A stretch of 64,000 bases of DNA, taken from contig NZ_LR656164.1 of NCBI RefSeq assembly GCF_902168435.1, positions 62,001 to 126,000 of the forward strand, in the 5' to 3' direction. Shown in pieces: positions 18,747 through 27,591 of the stretch (its first letter is position 1; every line of letters begins with the position of its first letter). A program made the translations under genes and the position numbers. Below the pieces are notes generated by a model. It was not told the DNA's origin. It searched no databases and was given only the letters and a program-made list of their open reading frames with translations. Origin of the DNA: Bacillus marasmi (lineage in GTDB: Bacteria > Bacillota > Bacilli > Bacillales > Cytobacillaceae).

Positions 18747-19538
18747 TTATTTATAGCTAATAGCTCGACATTGAAGCGCCTTCCACGATTCAAGAAATTG
18801 CTGTTTATTAACTGGGTGTTGTTTCCTACCAGATAGCGGGTCATTAATAAAAACATTCTGGTCATCAAATCCAACTAAGACTACTGCATGCAAATCTAGT
18901 GGTGAAGTTATGGTTTGATTTCCATGTGACCATGATTCGGGTCTGTCGGGTAGACGATAATCTCCTGTTGTCCAAACGACAACCGGATAGCCGTAAGCAA
19001 CATGCTGTAAAACTTCATCAAAGCCATGGTTAGTTAAATTAACGGCTCGGTTTGGTAGGTAGCGATTAACTAACTCCTCCATGGGCTTATCAAATACTGC
19101 GTAGCCTGCTTGTTTTCCTGTCATGTCACCAACGAATCCGTCTGCAGGATTTCCCCAACTTATAATATCACCTGACGGAGAACGCCGAATTGGATCTTCA
19201 TCTTTCCTTATCGCGTTATAAAGCTCCATTTTATTCGTGGCGATACCTGCATATTGCAGCATCATCGTTAAGCTTGTTACTTCACAACCATATTTTAATT
19301 CAGGATTTTGTTTCACAAGTGGAACATCCAATAAGTATTTTCCACTTGTCATTTCATAGTCATCTGGATGGTCTTCAAAATTACTGTGATCATTTATTTG
19401 AACAGTTCCTAATACATTTATGTTGGCTGCTTGTATAATTGATGGAGAACTATTGTTACAATATTGAAATTCGGCAAGTTGTGGATTAAATCCAAGAAAC
19501 GGTAAGAGCGCTGCTGCGACAAAATGGAGCATGAACAT
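18747..19538 (-). CDS. C39-like cysteine peptidase, secreted (YvpB-like)
   Basis: 263-residue protein with a short N-terminal hydrophobic segment and a peptidase C39-like domain: catalytic Cys in LKYGCEVTSLTMMLQYAG near residue 102 and catalytic His in DLHAVVLVGFDDQNVFINDPLSG near 218. It lacks the ABC-transporter fusion of bacteriocin exporters, so it is more likely an extracellular or wall-associated hydrolase. GAAGGATG precedes the ATG. It is divergent from ykuI. Confidence 0.8.
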   Translation of the reverse strand: MFMLHFVAAALLPFLGFNPQLAEFQYCNNSSPSIIQAANINVLGTVQINDHSNFEDHPDDYEMTSGKYLLDVPLVKQNPELKYGCEVTSLTMMLQYAGIATNKMELYNAIRKDEDPIRRSPSGDIISWGNPADGFVGDMTGKQAGYAVFDKPMEELVNRYLPNRAVNLTNHGFDEVLQHVAYGYPVVVWTTGDYRLPDRPESWSHGNQTITSPLDLHAVVLVGFDDQNVFINDPLSGRKQHPVNKQQFLESWKALQCRAISYK

Positions 19539-19661
19539 TATGCTTCATCCTTCTTCCTTGATATAATCTTACCGGTTCATATTATTTTTTGATTTTCAAT
19601 GAAGATATATGATGGTATTATGTTGCCATCTAATAAAAAGGTAAGGCTTGGAGGTTTTTTA

Positions 19662-20879
19662 ATGGATGCATTGGATATCATTTCAGATTTAGATAACGTT
19701 ATTCCATTTTTTCAACCGATATTCAGTGCGGATGAGCACCGGGCGATTGGCTATGAAATTTTAGGAAGATACAACGGTAAGCAGGGGATACAATCTTTAG
19801 GCCCATTTTTCCTAGACGATGAAATTCCTGACGAATATCGACTTGAAGTAGATAATACCGTTTTAACCAAGGCGCTAGAATTGGCGGTTTCGCTCGACAA
19901 GGATGTATTATTATTTATTAATCGTGATGCTGATATGTTAATGCAGGATGATGGTGAACAATTTTTACAGCTGCTTTTGCAGTACGAAGAAAAAGGGATT
20001 TCTTTAAAGCGAATTGTGTTGGAGATTTCTGAGTTAAATTATAAAGGTGATATGGAGCACTTAGATCATTTGTTGAATTACTACCGAACTTACGGTATGA
20101 AGGTAGCAATCGATAAAGTAGCTAATGAAAATAATCAATTGGATCGAATTGGCCAATTGGCTCCCGATATTATTAAAGTTGATTTGCAAGCACTTAGATC
20201 GCTCGGGTCGTCATCAGGCTTTCAGGATGTATTATATTCATTATCATTACTAGCTCGGAAAATTGGGGCAACACTCTTATTTGAAAATATTGAAATGGTT
20301 TTCCAGCTTCAATTTGCATGGAAAAATGGCGGACGGTACTACCAAGGCTTTTTCTTAGCAAAGCCAGAGGATCATTTTGTTGAACGGGACATACTCAAAG
20401 AGCGACTTAAGGAAGAGTTCCATTCCTTTATTGTTAGTGAAAAGAAGAAGCTTGAAACGTTGTATAAATTGACTGAGGACTTTCAACAGCAACTTCAATT
20501 GATGCTGACAAAGTACCGAAAAGTCACGAATAATTATGATGAATTGTTAATGGCATTAGTCACTGAGTTAAAGTCAATTGCATTTCGTGTTTACATTTGT
20601 GATGAAGAAGGGTTTCAAAAAACAGCCAATTACTTTTATGTTAATGAACAGTGGGAAATTCAGCAGGATTATATTAATAAAAACTGGAGTTGGCGTCCGT
20701 ATTTCCTAGAAAATATTATTAAGATGAGAAATGAGCAAAAAGGAATACTTTCCGATCTCTATAGTGACATCGAAACAGGAGAGACGATTCGGACCTTCTC
20801 ATACCCTGTTAATTCTAATGACTATATTTTCATCGATTTATCTTATAGCTTTTTGTATCAGCAAGATGGACTTCTTTAA
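19662..20879 (+). CDS. ykuI: EAL-domain c-di-GMP-binding protein (YkuI)
   Basis: 405-residue protein with an EAL domain (IGYEILGRYNG near residue 30 in place of EALLR; LEISELN, IDKVA, IKVDLQ) and a C-terminal PAS-like sensor ending FIDLSYSFLYQQDGLL. B. subtilis YkuI binds c-di-GMP with no clear phosphodiesterase activity, and the same may hold here because the lead motif is EIL rather than EAL. GGAGG at 19650-19654 selects the ATG at 19662 over an upstream in-frame start. Confidence 0.9.
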   Translation: MDALDIISDLDNVIPFFQPIFSADEHRAIGYEILGRYNGKQGIQSLGPFFLDDEIPDEYRLEVDNTVLTKALELAVSLDKDVLLFINRDADMLMQDDGEQFLQLLLQYEEKGISLKRIVLEISELNYKGDMEHLDHLLNYYRTYGMKVAIDKVANENNQLDRIGQLAPDIIKVDLQALRSLGSSSGFQDVLYSLSLLARKIGATLLFENIEMVFQLQFAWKNGGRYYQGFFLAKPEDHFVERDILKERLKEEFHSFIVSEKKKLETLYKLTEDFQQQLQLMLTKYRKVTNNYDELLMALVTELKSIAFRVYICDEEGFQKTANYFYVNEQWEIQQDYINKNWSWRPYFLENIIKMRNEQKGILSDLYSDIETGETIRTFSYPVNSNDYIFIDLSYSFLYQQDGLL

Positions 20880-20940
20880 TTTGAACATGAATAAAAAATC
20901 ATGCAATGCGACATGTTAAGTGTAAAGGAGTGAGTCTTGC

Positions 20941-21180
20941 ATGGTTTTTTCAGCAAACATGTTGTTGGGAGTAGCGATGGCCATTCTTGCTGTGTCGCTC
21001 ATATATACGTTTATGCTTGGACGGCAACAAAAGGCGTTGAAAAGCGAAATGGATTCAAAAATTCCGCATCCTGTCCAAGATCATATTTATATGCGAAATC
21101 CTGTTTTTTTAACCTATGCGATTTTCTTTGCGCTTGTATTATTAATTATCGTCTTTTTTGCAGGCACAATGAACTGGTAA
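20941..21180 (+). CDS. Small two-helix membrane protein
   Basis: 79 residues with hydrophobic segments at about 5-25 and 57-77 separated by a charged, proline-containing loop. Not recognised as a family. AAAGGAG stands before the ATG at an acceptable distance. It lies downstream of ykuI with its own terminator and may be co-transcribed with ykuI. Confidence 0.65.
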   Translation: MVFSANMLLGVAMAILAVSLIYTFMLGRQQKALKSEMDSKIPHPVQDHIYMRNPVFLTYAIFFALVLLIIVFFAGTMNW

Positions 21181-21207
21181 GGTCTCAATTTATTGAGGCC
21201 TTTTTAT
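21181..21207 (+). terminator. Terminator after the ykuI region
   Basis: GGTCTCAAT / ATTGAGGCC stem followed by TTTTTATT, directly after the stop codon. Confidence 0.85.
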
Positions 21208-21370
21208 TATTAGAATAAAACAATTTCCATTTGTCGTTTGTAGAAGAATCTTTGTTGTCTTTAGTCTTTTTCTGTCTAATCGTGGATTTAATTAGCGAAC
21301 TATTTTTTCGTAAAATAGGAATATTCACTGATAAAATGAATATATAAAGTGATGGGAAAGGGGTTAGTAA

Positions 21371-22015
21371 ATGAACAAAGCCATTCGATTTAGTTTGATT
21401 ATCACGGTTATTTTATTATTGCTACCAGTTCAAACATATGCGATATTAACTAGCGAAAATCCTGAGGAGATTCTCAAGTTTGTCAATGAGTCTTTTCAAG
21501 CTCAGGTTGCTCTTAGTGAAAAAGACCGGAGTCTCAACGAGGTGCATGAGCTGCTTTCCCCGTATTTCACCCAGTCATACATGGAATTATTTTTAAAGGA
21601 AAATTTGGTGGAGGAAAATCAAAAATATTTTACGCTTGGTTCAGACTTTGCACTATACTACATCCCCTTTTTTAGTTATAACGATGACACAAAAGTAGTA
21701 ATAAAGCAGGATGAAATTTATGTATTTGAATTTTTTCCTGGAAATCAAGAAGGACCTGTTACTTACCATGATCATTATGAAGGAATATTGTTAACAAAAC
21801 AAAATGGTCAATACAAAGTGGCAGAGTATTTAAATAACATTCCAGATGAATTGATTGATCCTCAAGAACAAAAAGAAGGAAGGTCAACAAAGAATGACCA
21901 ATCCTCATTATTATCTACATTCATTACGAGCCGCATTCCAGTAAAAAAACCACTTGATTTCTTCGTCCATTTTTACACAAACGGCAATTTTAAACTATTG
22001 ATACATAAAAGCTGA
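21371..22015 (+). CDS. Secreted DUF3993-type protein
   Basis: 214-residue protein with a signal peptide (lysine, then hydrophobic FSLIITVILLLLP, then QTYA). The mature part (NPEEILKFVNESFQAQVALSEKDRSLNEVHELLSPYFT...) resembles the Bacillus family DUF3993, recalled rather than searched. Function unknown. A GGAAAGGGG Shine-Dalgarno supports the ATG. Its stop codon lies in a terminator shared with the convergent glutaredoxin gene. Confidence 0.65.
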   Translation: MNKAIRFSLIITVILLLLPVQTYAILTSENPEEILKFVNESFQAQVALSEKDRSLNEVHELLSPYFTQSYMELFLKENLVEENQKYFTLGSDFALYYIPFFSYNDDTKVVIKQDEIYVFEFFPGNQEGPVTYHDHYEGILLTKQNGQYKVAEYLNNIPDELIDPQEQKEGRSTKNDQSSLLSTFITSRIPVKKPLDFFVHFYTNGNFKLLIHKS

Positions 22016-22036
22016 CTCGTAATCGAGTCAGCTTTT
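22007..22036. terminator. Bidirectional terminator overlapping two stop codons
   Basis: AAAAGCTGACTCG / CGAGTCAGCTTTT stem; the stop of the plus-strand gene and that of the convergent glutaredoxin gene both fall within it. Confidence 0.85.
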
Positions 22037-22274
22037 ATTCTGGTATATTCAATGCCTTCGCTAGTTCCTTTGCGTCAAAGCCACGAATGATTCGATCACC
22101 GATAACAATTGTAGGTGTCGAATACGATTGGTATTTATTGATCAATTCATTACGTGCTTTATTGTCTACTTTAATATTTTTTTCGGTATAGGAAAACCCA
22201 TATTCCTTTAAAAACTTTTTAGTAATTTCACAAGGCGGGCAATCTGGTTGGGAATATAATATGATTTCGCTCAA
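22035..22274 (-). CDS. Glutaredoxin-family thiol protein
   Basis: 79-residue thioredoxin-fold protein with a CPPC redox motif at residues 12-15, a cis-Pro motif STPTIVIGDRIIRGFD and the usual glutaredoxin length. Bacillaceae lack glutathione, so an NrdH-like or bacillithiol-linked role is more probable. The start is TTG behind a strong CGGAGG. It sits 14 bp downstream of an MBL-fold hydrolase gene and is probably co-transcribed with it. Confidence 0.85.
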   Translation of the reverse strand: MSEIILYSQPDCPPCEITKKFLKEYGFSYTEKNIKVDNKARNELINKYQSYSTPTIVIGDRIIRGFDAKELAKALNIPE

Positions 22275-22288
22275 AAAATTTCCTCCGT

Positions 22289-23251
22289 TTAACTCTTCTT
22301 TCGATTCTGGTGCTCCAAATAATGGATTAGTCCTTGGGAACAGACGTTGATATCTAGCTTAATTACCTCTATTGCCGGATGATCTGCTGGAATCTCTTTC
22401 GATTGCAAGAAATCAAGTACTTTAGCAAGAATTGATTTCTCAGTAGCTTGAACTTGATCTTCAGTCTGCTCGTAGTTTCGATAGGCTTCACTTGCAGTAT
22501 CAACGAAAATATTTAACCACATTCTTACTTGGCTGTAAATCTCATTTACATTTTCTGAACCACCAAAATGTCCAAAATAAATATGATCCAAATTCAGCTT
22601 CTCAAACATAGATAAAGATTGTCGCATCTTGTCCGGGTCAAATTGATTAGGTGAGGTTGATGGTAGATATAATTCAACTCCATCACGATGCAGCTGAGGA
22701 TAGTACACTCCAGATGTGTCTCCAGTAAACATAGCGTTAGTTGGAGGGTAATAAATACTGAAATGATGATTTGCGTGACCTGGCGAATCATAAAATTTTA
22801 GCATACAGTTTTGCCCAATGCTAAGTTCTTCTTCATGGTTTTTCACGATCAGACGATCTTCTGGAATCGGAACAATTGGATCAAATAATGCATCAAACTT
22901 TTCCCCATATACCATTCTTGCCCCTGCTATCAGTCTTGAGGGGTCCGCTAAATGTCTGGCACCTTTAGGATGAACGACTACCTTAGCATTTGGACAATGC
23001 TGAAGCATTAACCCTGCGCCACCAGCGTGATCGAGATGAATATGTGTCACAATGATATATTTTACTTCTTCCGGAGAAATTTGTAATTCCTTCAAACCTT
23101 GGAGTAAATATGGGATAGATGGGCTTGCAGAAGTTTCAATGATTGTTAGTTCTTCCTCAAACAGCACGTATGTACCGGTTCGTTCTTCCCAACTCAGATC
23201 AAAGTCATCAATTAAATAAAGATTTTTCGCTAATTTCCGTGGTTTTGACAA
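22289..23251 (-). CDS. Metallo-beta-lactamase-fold hydrolase
   Basis: About 320 residues. The HxHxDH zinc motif is present as THIHLDHAGG, with further ligands in DSPGHANHHFSIYY, FTGDTSG and FGHFGG. Broadly glyoxalase II / lactonase-like; the substrate is unknown. The open frame extends to 23296, but AAAGGATGTGA supports the TTG at 23251, giving MSKPRKLAKNLYLID. Pairing with a glutaredoxin gene hints at thiol-adduct metabolism (inference only). Confidence 0.8.
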   Translation of the reverse strand: MSKPRKLAKNLYLIDDFDLSWEERTGTYVLFEEELTIIETSASPSIPYLLQGLKELQISPEEVKYIIVTHIHLDHAGGAGLMLQHCPNAKVVVHPKGARHLADPSRLIAGARMVYGEKFDALFDPIVPIPEDRLIVKNHEEELSIGQNCMLKFYDSPGHANHHFSIYYPPTNAMFTGDTSGVYYPQLHRDGVELYLPSTSPNQFDPDKMRQSLSMFEKLNLDHIYFGHFGGSENVNEIYSQVRMWLNIFVDTASEAYRNYEQTEDQVQATEKSILAKVLDFLQSKEIPADHPAIEVIKLDINVCSQGLIHYLEHQNRKKS

Positions 23252-23428
23252 AAAATCACATCCTTTTTCACCTTTTACTTGTACAATGCCTCTCATTATT
23301 TTATTCTGTTAATATTGGTATGTAAAGAGAAATGGTTTGAATTTTCTGAAATTAATCCTATTGGATAGAATCATGCCAGTTGATAAAAGCTATAGTAAAT
23401 GTTTGTTTTCGTTGAAAGGAGAGGTAGC

Positions 23429-23665
23429 ATGTCACAGCTTCAAGGTATATTAACTAGGTTGAAAAACCTTCATGAGCAAGCAAATGGAGGAGAGCCATCA
23501 CAACGATTTTTCGAGGTGAATGGAGAGCGCAAATGTCAAGTTACATACAATCCAAAATCAGCAACATTTGAACTTGAAATATACAACGAAAAGGAAAAAC
23601 CAAAGCGCTATCAATTTGACAACATTGATATGATCGCAATTGAAATTTTTGATTTGATTCAGTAA
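23429..23665 (+). CDS. ykuJ: YkuJ (DUF1797)
   Basis: 78-residue protein matching the B. subtilis YkuJ pattern: MSQLQGILTRLKNL, RFFEVNGERKCQV and YQFDNIDMIAIEIFDLIQ. Function unknown. AAAGGAGAGG precedes the ATG at 23429; the longer frame from 23399 has no ribosome-binding site. It is upstream of darB as in B. subtilis, but ykuK, abbA and ykzF are missing between them. Confidence 0.9.
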   Translation: MSQLQGILTRLKNLHEQANGGEPSQRFFEVNGERKCQVTYNPKSATFELEIYNEKEKPKRYQFDNIDMIAIEIFDLIQ

Positions 23666-23692
23666 AAAGAGCCCTTGTGGTTCTTTTTTTTG
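23666..23692 (+). terminator. Terminator of ykuJ
   Basis: AAGAGCC / GGTTCTT hairpin followed by a run of eight T. Confidence 0.7.
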
Positions 23693-23820
23693 AGTAAAAG
23701 TTTGTTATTGTTTCCCAATTTTCTGATAATGATGGTTCTCTTCATAGGAATTAACAGGAGAACTATGGTAAAATGAGAAAGATTCGGTATAGAGCGAAAA
23801 TATTATGAGGAGATTCGGAG

Positions 23821-24276
23821 ATGTTCAAACTTCAAGACGAAGAATTTTCAAGATTTAGCCTTTCTGATTATTTAATTCCAGCTGAACGTGTTGCGCATGT
23901 GCAAATCGGAAATAATGTGGAGCACGCTTTATTAGTGCTAACGAAAAGCGGCTACACCGCCATCCCAGTTCTAGATCCCACTTATAAATTACATGGTTTA
24001 ATTAGTACACCAATTATTATGGAATCGATACTCGGTTTAGAACGAATTGAGTTTGAAAAGTTGGAACAAAAACGAGTCGAAGAAGTTATGCTAACTGACA
24101 TTCCACGGTTGAAAACTGATTCCTCACCTGAAACATGTCTTAACCTATTAGTGGATCATCCATTTTTATGTGTTGAAGATGAGGATGGACTGTTTGAAGG
24201 AATTTTGACTCGGAGAGCGATATTATTACAATTAAGTAAGAGATTGCAACAAATAGAAAAAACAGAAGGCTCCTAA
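23821..24276 (+). CDS. darB: DarB/CbpB, c-di-AMP-binding CBS protein
   Basis: Protein of 151 residues made of two CBS motifs (about residues 14-75 and 84-145). It matches YkuL/DarB of B. subtilis and CbpB of Listeria: short, stand-alone CBS pair, FSLSDYLIPAERVAHVQ start, and TRRAILLQLSKR near the end. In those species the c-di-AMP-free form activates Rel and, in B. subtilis, pyruvate carboxylase; c-di-AMP binding stops this. A GAGGAG Shine-Dalgarno precedes the ATG. The pycA gene is in this same window. Confidence 0.9.
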   Translation: MFKLQDEEFSRFSLSDYLIPAERVAHVQIGNNVEHALLVLTKSGYTAIPVLDPTYKLHGLISTPIIMESILGLERIEFEKLEQKRVEEVMLTDIPRLKTDSSPETCLNLLVDHPFLCVEDEDGLFEGILTRRAILLQLSKRLQQIEKTEGS

Positions 24277-24295
24277 TTTGGAGCTTGTTTTTTCG
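24263..24295 (+). terminator. Terminator overlapping the darB stop codon
   Basis: AAGGCTCC / GGAGCTT hairpin followed by a T-run; the left arm lies in the last darB codons. Confidence 0.7.
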
Positions 24296-24329
24296 TCTGA
24301 AATGATTGAAATCTTAAGTAGGTGATGCA

Positions 24330-25859
24330 ATGGAAGGAGTTTATGAGAGACGGTTACTTAAACAAAGAAAAAACCAAACGAAACGTCCTTTTGTTTTAGC
24401 AGCTGTAATGCTGGCGATGTTTATGGGGGCGATTGAAGCAACTATTGTGTCCACAGCTATGCCAGATATCGTAGCTGACCTCGGAGGTTTTTCATTATAC
24501 AGTTGGGTTTTTTCTGCATATTTATTGATGAATTCTGTAACAGTACTGATCTATGGTAAATTATCCGATTTATTCGGGCGAAAACCCATTCTAATTTTTG
24601 GGATTGTGATTTTTTTAATTGGCTCTATTTTGTGCGGAATAGCAACATCAATGGAAATGTTAATTATTTTCCGTTTGATTCAAGGCTTTGGGGCAGGGGC
24701 CGTAACACCAATTGCTACAACGATAGTTGGGGATATTTATACGATGGAGGAACGGGCTAAAATCCAAGGCTATCTTGCCAGTGTATGGGGAATCTCTGCG
24801 ATCATGGGTCCTGCTTTAGGCGGTTTACTCGTTCAATTTGTAAGTTGGCGGTATGTGTTTTGGATTAATATCCCACTAGGACTTTTAGCAATTGCAGGTT
24901 TATGGTTCTTTTTACATGAAACGGTTGAGAAGAAAAAGCGGCAAATTGATTACATAGGGGCAGCGTTAATGACGGTAGTAGTTAGTGCGCTCATGATTGT
25001 GCTAGTTCAAGGGGGAACTAATTGGAGCTGGTTATCGCCACAAGCGCTTTCGTTATTATCGATAAGCTTGATTGCTTTCATGATGTTTATTTGGCAAGAA
25101 AAGCGGTTCTCTGAACCGGTTATGCCACTATCTATCTGGCGTGAACGTTCAATCCTAATAGCAAATATCGCATCATTAATTACAGGCATCATGTTAATAG
25201 GTATTTCTAGCTTTTTACCAACATTTGTTCAAGGTGTGATGGAGCAATCACCAATGGTGGCAGGATTTACATTAACGACGATGTCAATTGGTTGGCCGAT
25301 CGCATCAACAATCTCCGGTCGAATGATGATCAAATATGGCTATCGAGGAACTTCTATCATCGGTGGAATACTACTGATTTTAGGTAGTTCAATGTTTGTA
25401 TTATTAACCCCGCAACTTGGACCGTTGTGGGCGGCGCTAAGCTCATTTTTCTTTGGATTTGGTATGGGACTAACGAGCACTGCATTTATTGTTTCAATCC
25501 AAAGTGGTGTTAGCTGGGAACAGCGCGGAATTGCAACAGCAGCAAATATGTTTATGAGGAACTTAGGTAATACGGTGGGGGCAGCCCTTCTTGGTGGTAT
25601 CCTAAATAGTCAATTGTATCGCTATATAAATAAGCAAGAGGAAACAAAGGATTATTCAATTGATTCAATAAACTTATTGTTAAATGAAACTGAACGAAAT
25701 GAATTATCGCAAGCGGTAAGGCACATTTTACAAGAAGGGCTAACCTTGTCACTTCACACTGTTTATTATGTTGTATTGGTCATGTCGATTATCAGTTTCA
25801 TATTAGTGTTTATGCTACCAAAAAAGAAAGCTGAGACTAATTCGATGGTAAAGGAGTAA
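24330..25859 (+). CDS. DHA2-type (14-helix) MFS drug exporter
   Basis: 509-residue EmrB/QacA-type exporter. Visible motifs: MFMGAIEATIVSTAMPDI (helix 1, motif D1), GKLSDLFGRKPILI (motif A), RLIQGFGAGAVTP (motif B) and GPALGGLLVQFVSWRYVFWINIPLG (motif C, antiporters). A GTAGGTGATG stretch precedes the ATG. The gene separates darB from ccpC, which are adjacent in B. subtilis, and ends 6 bp before the ccpC start, so it is probably co-transcribed with ccpC. The drug substrate is unknown. Confidence 0.88.
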   Translation: MEGVYERRLLKQRKNQTKRPFVLAAVMLAMFMGAIEATIVSTAMPDIVADLGGFSLYSWVFSAYLLMNSVTVLIYGKLSDLFGRKPILIFGIVIFLIGSILCGIATSMEMLIIFRLIQGFGAGAVTPIATTIVGDIYTMEERAKIQGYLASVWGISAIMGPALGGLLVQFVSWRYVFWINIPLGLLAIAGLWFFLHETVEKKKRQIDYIGAALMTVVVSALMIVLVQGGTNWSWLSPQALSLLSISLIAFMMFIWQEKRFSEPVMPLSIWRERSILIANIASLITGIMLIGISSFLPTFVQGVMEQSPMVAGFTLTTMSIGWPIASTISGRMMIKYGYRGTSIIGGILLILGSSMFVLLTPQLGPLWAALSSFFFGFGMGLTSTAFIVSIQSGVSWEQRGIATAANMFMRNLGNTVGAALLGGILNSQLYRYINKQEETKDYSIDSINLLLNETERNELSQAVRHILQEGLTLSLHTVYYVVLVMSIISFILVFMLPKKKAETNSMVKE

Positions 25860-25865
25860 AAAAGT

Positions 25866-26741
25866 TTGTCTTCATTATCAGAATTTCATTTTTTGTCTGT
25901 ATTAGCCCAAGAAATGAATATGCGCCGGGCTGCGGAACGATTATTTGTTTCTCAGCCAGCTCTTTCACAACGTCTGCAGACGATTGAAAAGGAATGGGGG
26001 ACGAAATTATTCATTCGCTCACAAAAGGGTCTTACCCTAACTCCTGCAGGTGAGAGTGTAATTAAATTTGTTAACGACGTTCTTGAGCAGGAAGATGAGG
26101 TCCGCGAAACCATTCATGCGATGAATTCACAGATTCAAGGTACACTGAAAATTGCTGTAGCATCTATTGTCGGACAAAATTGGCTCCCAAAGGTATTAAA
26201 AAAATACGTTAAACGTTATCCTCAAGCAAAAATTTCACTCATTACCGGTTGGAGTAGTGAAATATTAAAAACAATGTATGAAGATCAGGCCCATGTAGGA
26301 ATTATCCGGGGAACACCCGATTGGAAAGGCGTAAAAATTCATTTGTTTGAGGATAATCTATATTTGGTTGACACTGAAATTAATCGGTTAGAACAAGTGC
26401 TGGAATCTGATCGGCCATTTATTCAGTTTAAAAGCGATTCCAATTACTATCAGGAAATCCATAACTGGCTTCACCGCCAATTTGGAACCTTGCCGAAACG
26501 AACGATAGTTGTTGACCAAATTGAGACTTGTAAACAAATGACGTTAAACGGAATTGGATATGCCATCTTACCTGCCATCACATTAACAGGGGAAGAGAAA
26601 AACATTTTCAAGATTCCATTAATCGGTGAAGATGGGAAGCCAATAAAACGCGATGCCTGGCTTGTCGGGTACGAATCAGCCTTTAAGCTGAAGCAGGTTC
26701 AAGCTTTTGTGGATTTAATTAAAGAGGATTTTGAAGAATAA
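25866..26741 (+). CDS. ccpC: CcpC, LysR-type regulator of TCA genes
   Basis: LysR-family regulator (291 aa): N-terminal winged HTH (MNMRRAAERLFVSQPALSQRLQTIEKEWGTKLFIRSQKGLTLTPAG, given here only as the family signature span of residues 18-63) and a substrate-binding domain. It corresponds to B. subtilis CcpC (YkuM), which senses citrate and represses citrate synthase and aconitase genes; dapH/dapL follow as in B. subtilis. The start is TTG, with AAAGGAG in the end of the upstream exporter gene. Confidence 0.88.
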   Translation: MSSLSEFHFLSVLAQEMNMRRAAERLFVSQPALSQRLQTIEKEWGTKLFIRSQKGLTLTPAGESVIKFVNDVLEQEDEVRETIHAMNSQIQGTLKIAVASIVGQNWLPKVLKKYVKRYPQAKISLITGWSSEILKTMYEDQAHVGIIRGTPDWKGVKIHLFEDNLYLVDTEINRLEQVLESDRPFIQFKSDSNYYQEIHNWLHRQFGTLPKRTIVVDQIETCKQMTLNGIGYAILPAITLTGEEKNIFKIPLIGEDGKPIKRDAWLVGYESAFKLKQVQAFVDLIKEDFEE

Positions 26742-26819
26742 CATAGTAGTGTTTTTCTTGTTTTCAGTACAATTGTCTGATAAATTGTTTGTATATGTAC
26801 ATAAAGGAGGAACTAAATT

Positions 26820-27530
26820 ATGAAAATGATGGATGCCAATGAAATTATTTCATTTATTTCCAATAGTAAAAAAGCTACCCCAGTAAAGGTTTACATTAAA
26901 GGGGATTTAGAAGGAATAGATTTTGGCGAAAACTCAAAAGCTTTTATCAACGGTAATACTGGGGTTGTTTTTGGTGAATGGAGCGAAATTAATCCTATAA
27001 TAGAAGCACATCAAGCACAAATCGAAGACTATGTGCTTGAAAATGATCGCCGTAACTCAGCGATCCCGATGCTTAATCTTAAAAATATTAAAGCGCGTAT
27101 CGAGCCAGGTGCAATTATTCGTGATCATGTTGAAGTAGGCGATAATGCTGTAATCATGATGGGAGCAGTTATTAACATTGGTGCTGTGATTGGTGCAGGT
27201 ACGATGATTGACATGAATGCTGTTCTAGGTGGACGAGCTACTGTCGGTAAAAATTGTCACGTTGGAGCAGGAGCCGTGTTAGCTGGTGTCATCGAACCCC
27301 CTTCAGCTCAACCGGTAATTTTAGAGGATAATGTCCTTATCGGTGCAAATGCAGTAGTACTTGAAGGAGTTCGTATCGGAGAAGGTTCCGTAGTTGCTGC
27401 GGGTGCTGTTGTCACAACTGATGTGGAACCTTATACTGTTGTAGCTGGAACTCCAGCGCGTCTAATCAAGAAAATTGATGATAAAACAAAATCAAAAACT
27501 GAAATTATGATGGAGCTTCGTCAATTATAG
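26820..27530 (+). CDS. dapH: Tetrahydrodipicolinate N-acetyltransferase
   Basis: 236-residue left-handed beta-helix acyltransferase. Hexapeptide repeats ([20 protein letters not shown]..., [28 protein letters not shown]) follow an N-terminal DapH-specific domain. It acetylates tetrahydrodipicolinate in the acetyl branch of the diaminopimelate/lysine pathway, supplying peptidoglycan and dipicolinate precursors. AAGGAGG precedes the ATG. dapL follows 61 bp downstream, beyond a hairpin. Confidence 0.95.
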   Translation: MKMMDANEIISFISNSKKATPVKVYIKGDLEGIDFGENSKAFINGNTGVVFGEWSEINPIIEAHQAQIEDYVLENDRRNSAIPMLNLKNIKARIEPGAIIRDHVEVGDNAVIMMGAVINIGAVIGAGTMIDMNAVLGGRATVGKNCHVGAGAVLAGVIEPPSAQPVILEDNVLIGANAVVLEGVRIGEGSVVAAGAVVTTDVEPYTVVAGTPARLIKKIDDKTKSKTEIMMELRQL

Positions 27531-27540
27531 GAGCTATTGA

Positions 27541-27573
27541 GAAAGCGTGGGTCCAATTGGTCCACGCTTTCTT
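27541..27573 (+). terminator. Hairpin between dapH and dapL
   Basis: GAAAGCGTGG / CCACGCTTTC stem followed by TTTAG. The short T-run suggests partial termination or mRNA processing within the dap pair. Confidence 0.65.
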
Positions 27574-27591
27574 TAGAGAGGAGACCAGAAA

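Noticed and set aside
26742-26819. Lysine riboswitch or T-box before dapH
   Set aside because: Only 78 bp, without the conserved T-box motif or a lysine-riboswitch-sized leader.
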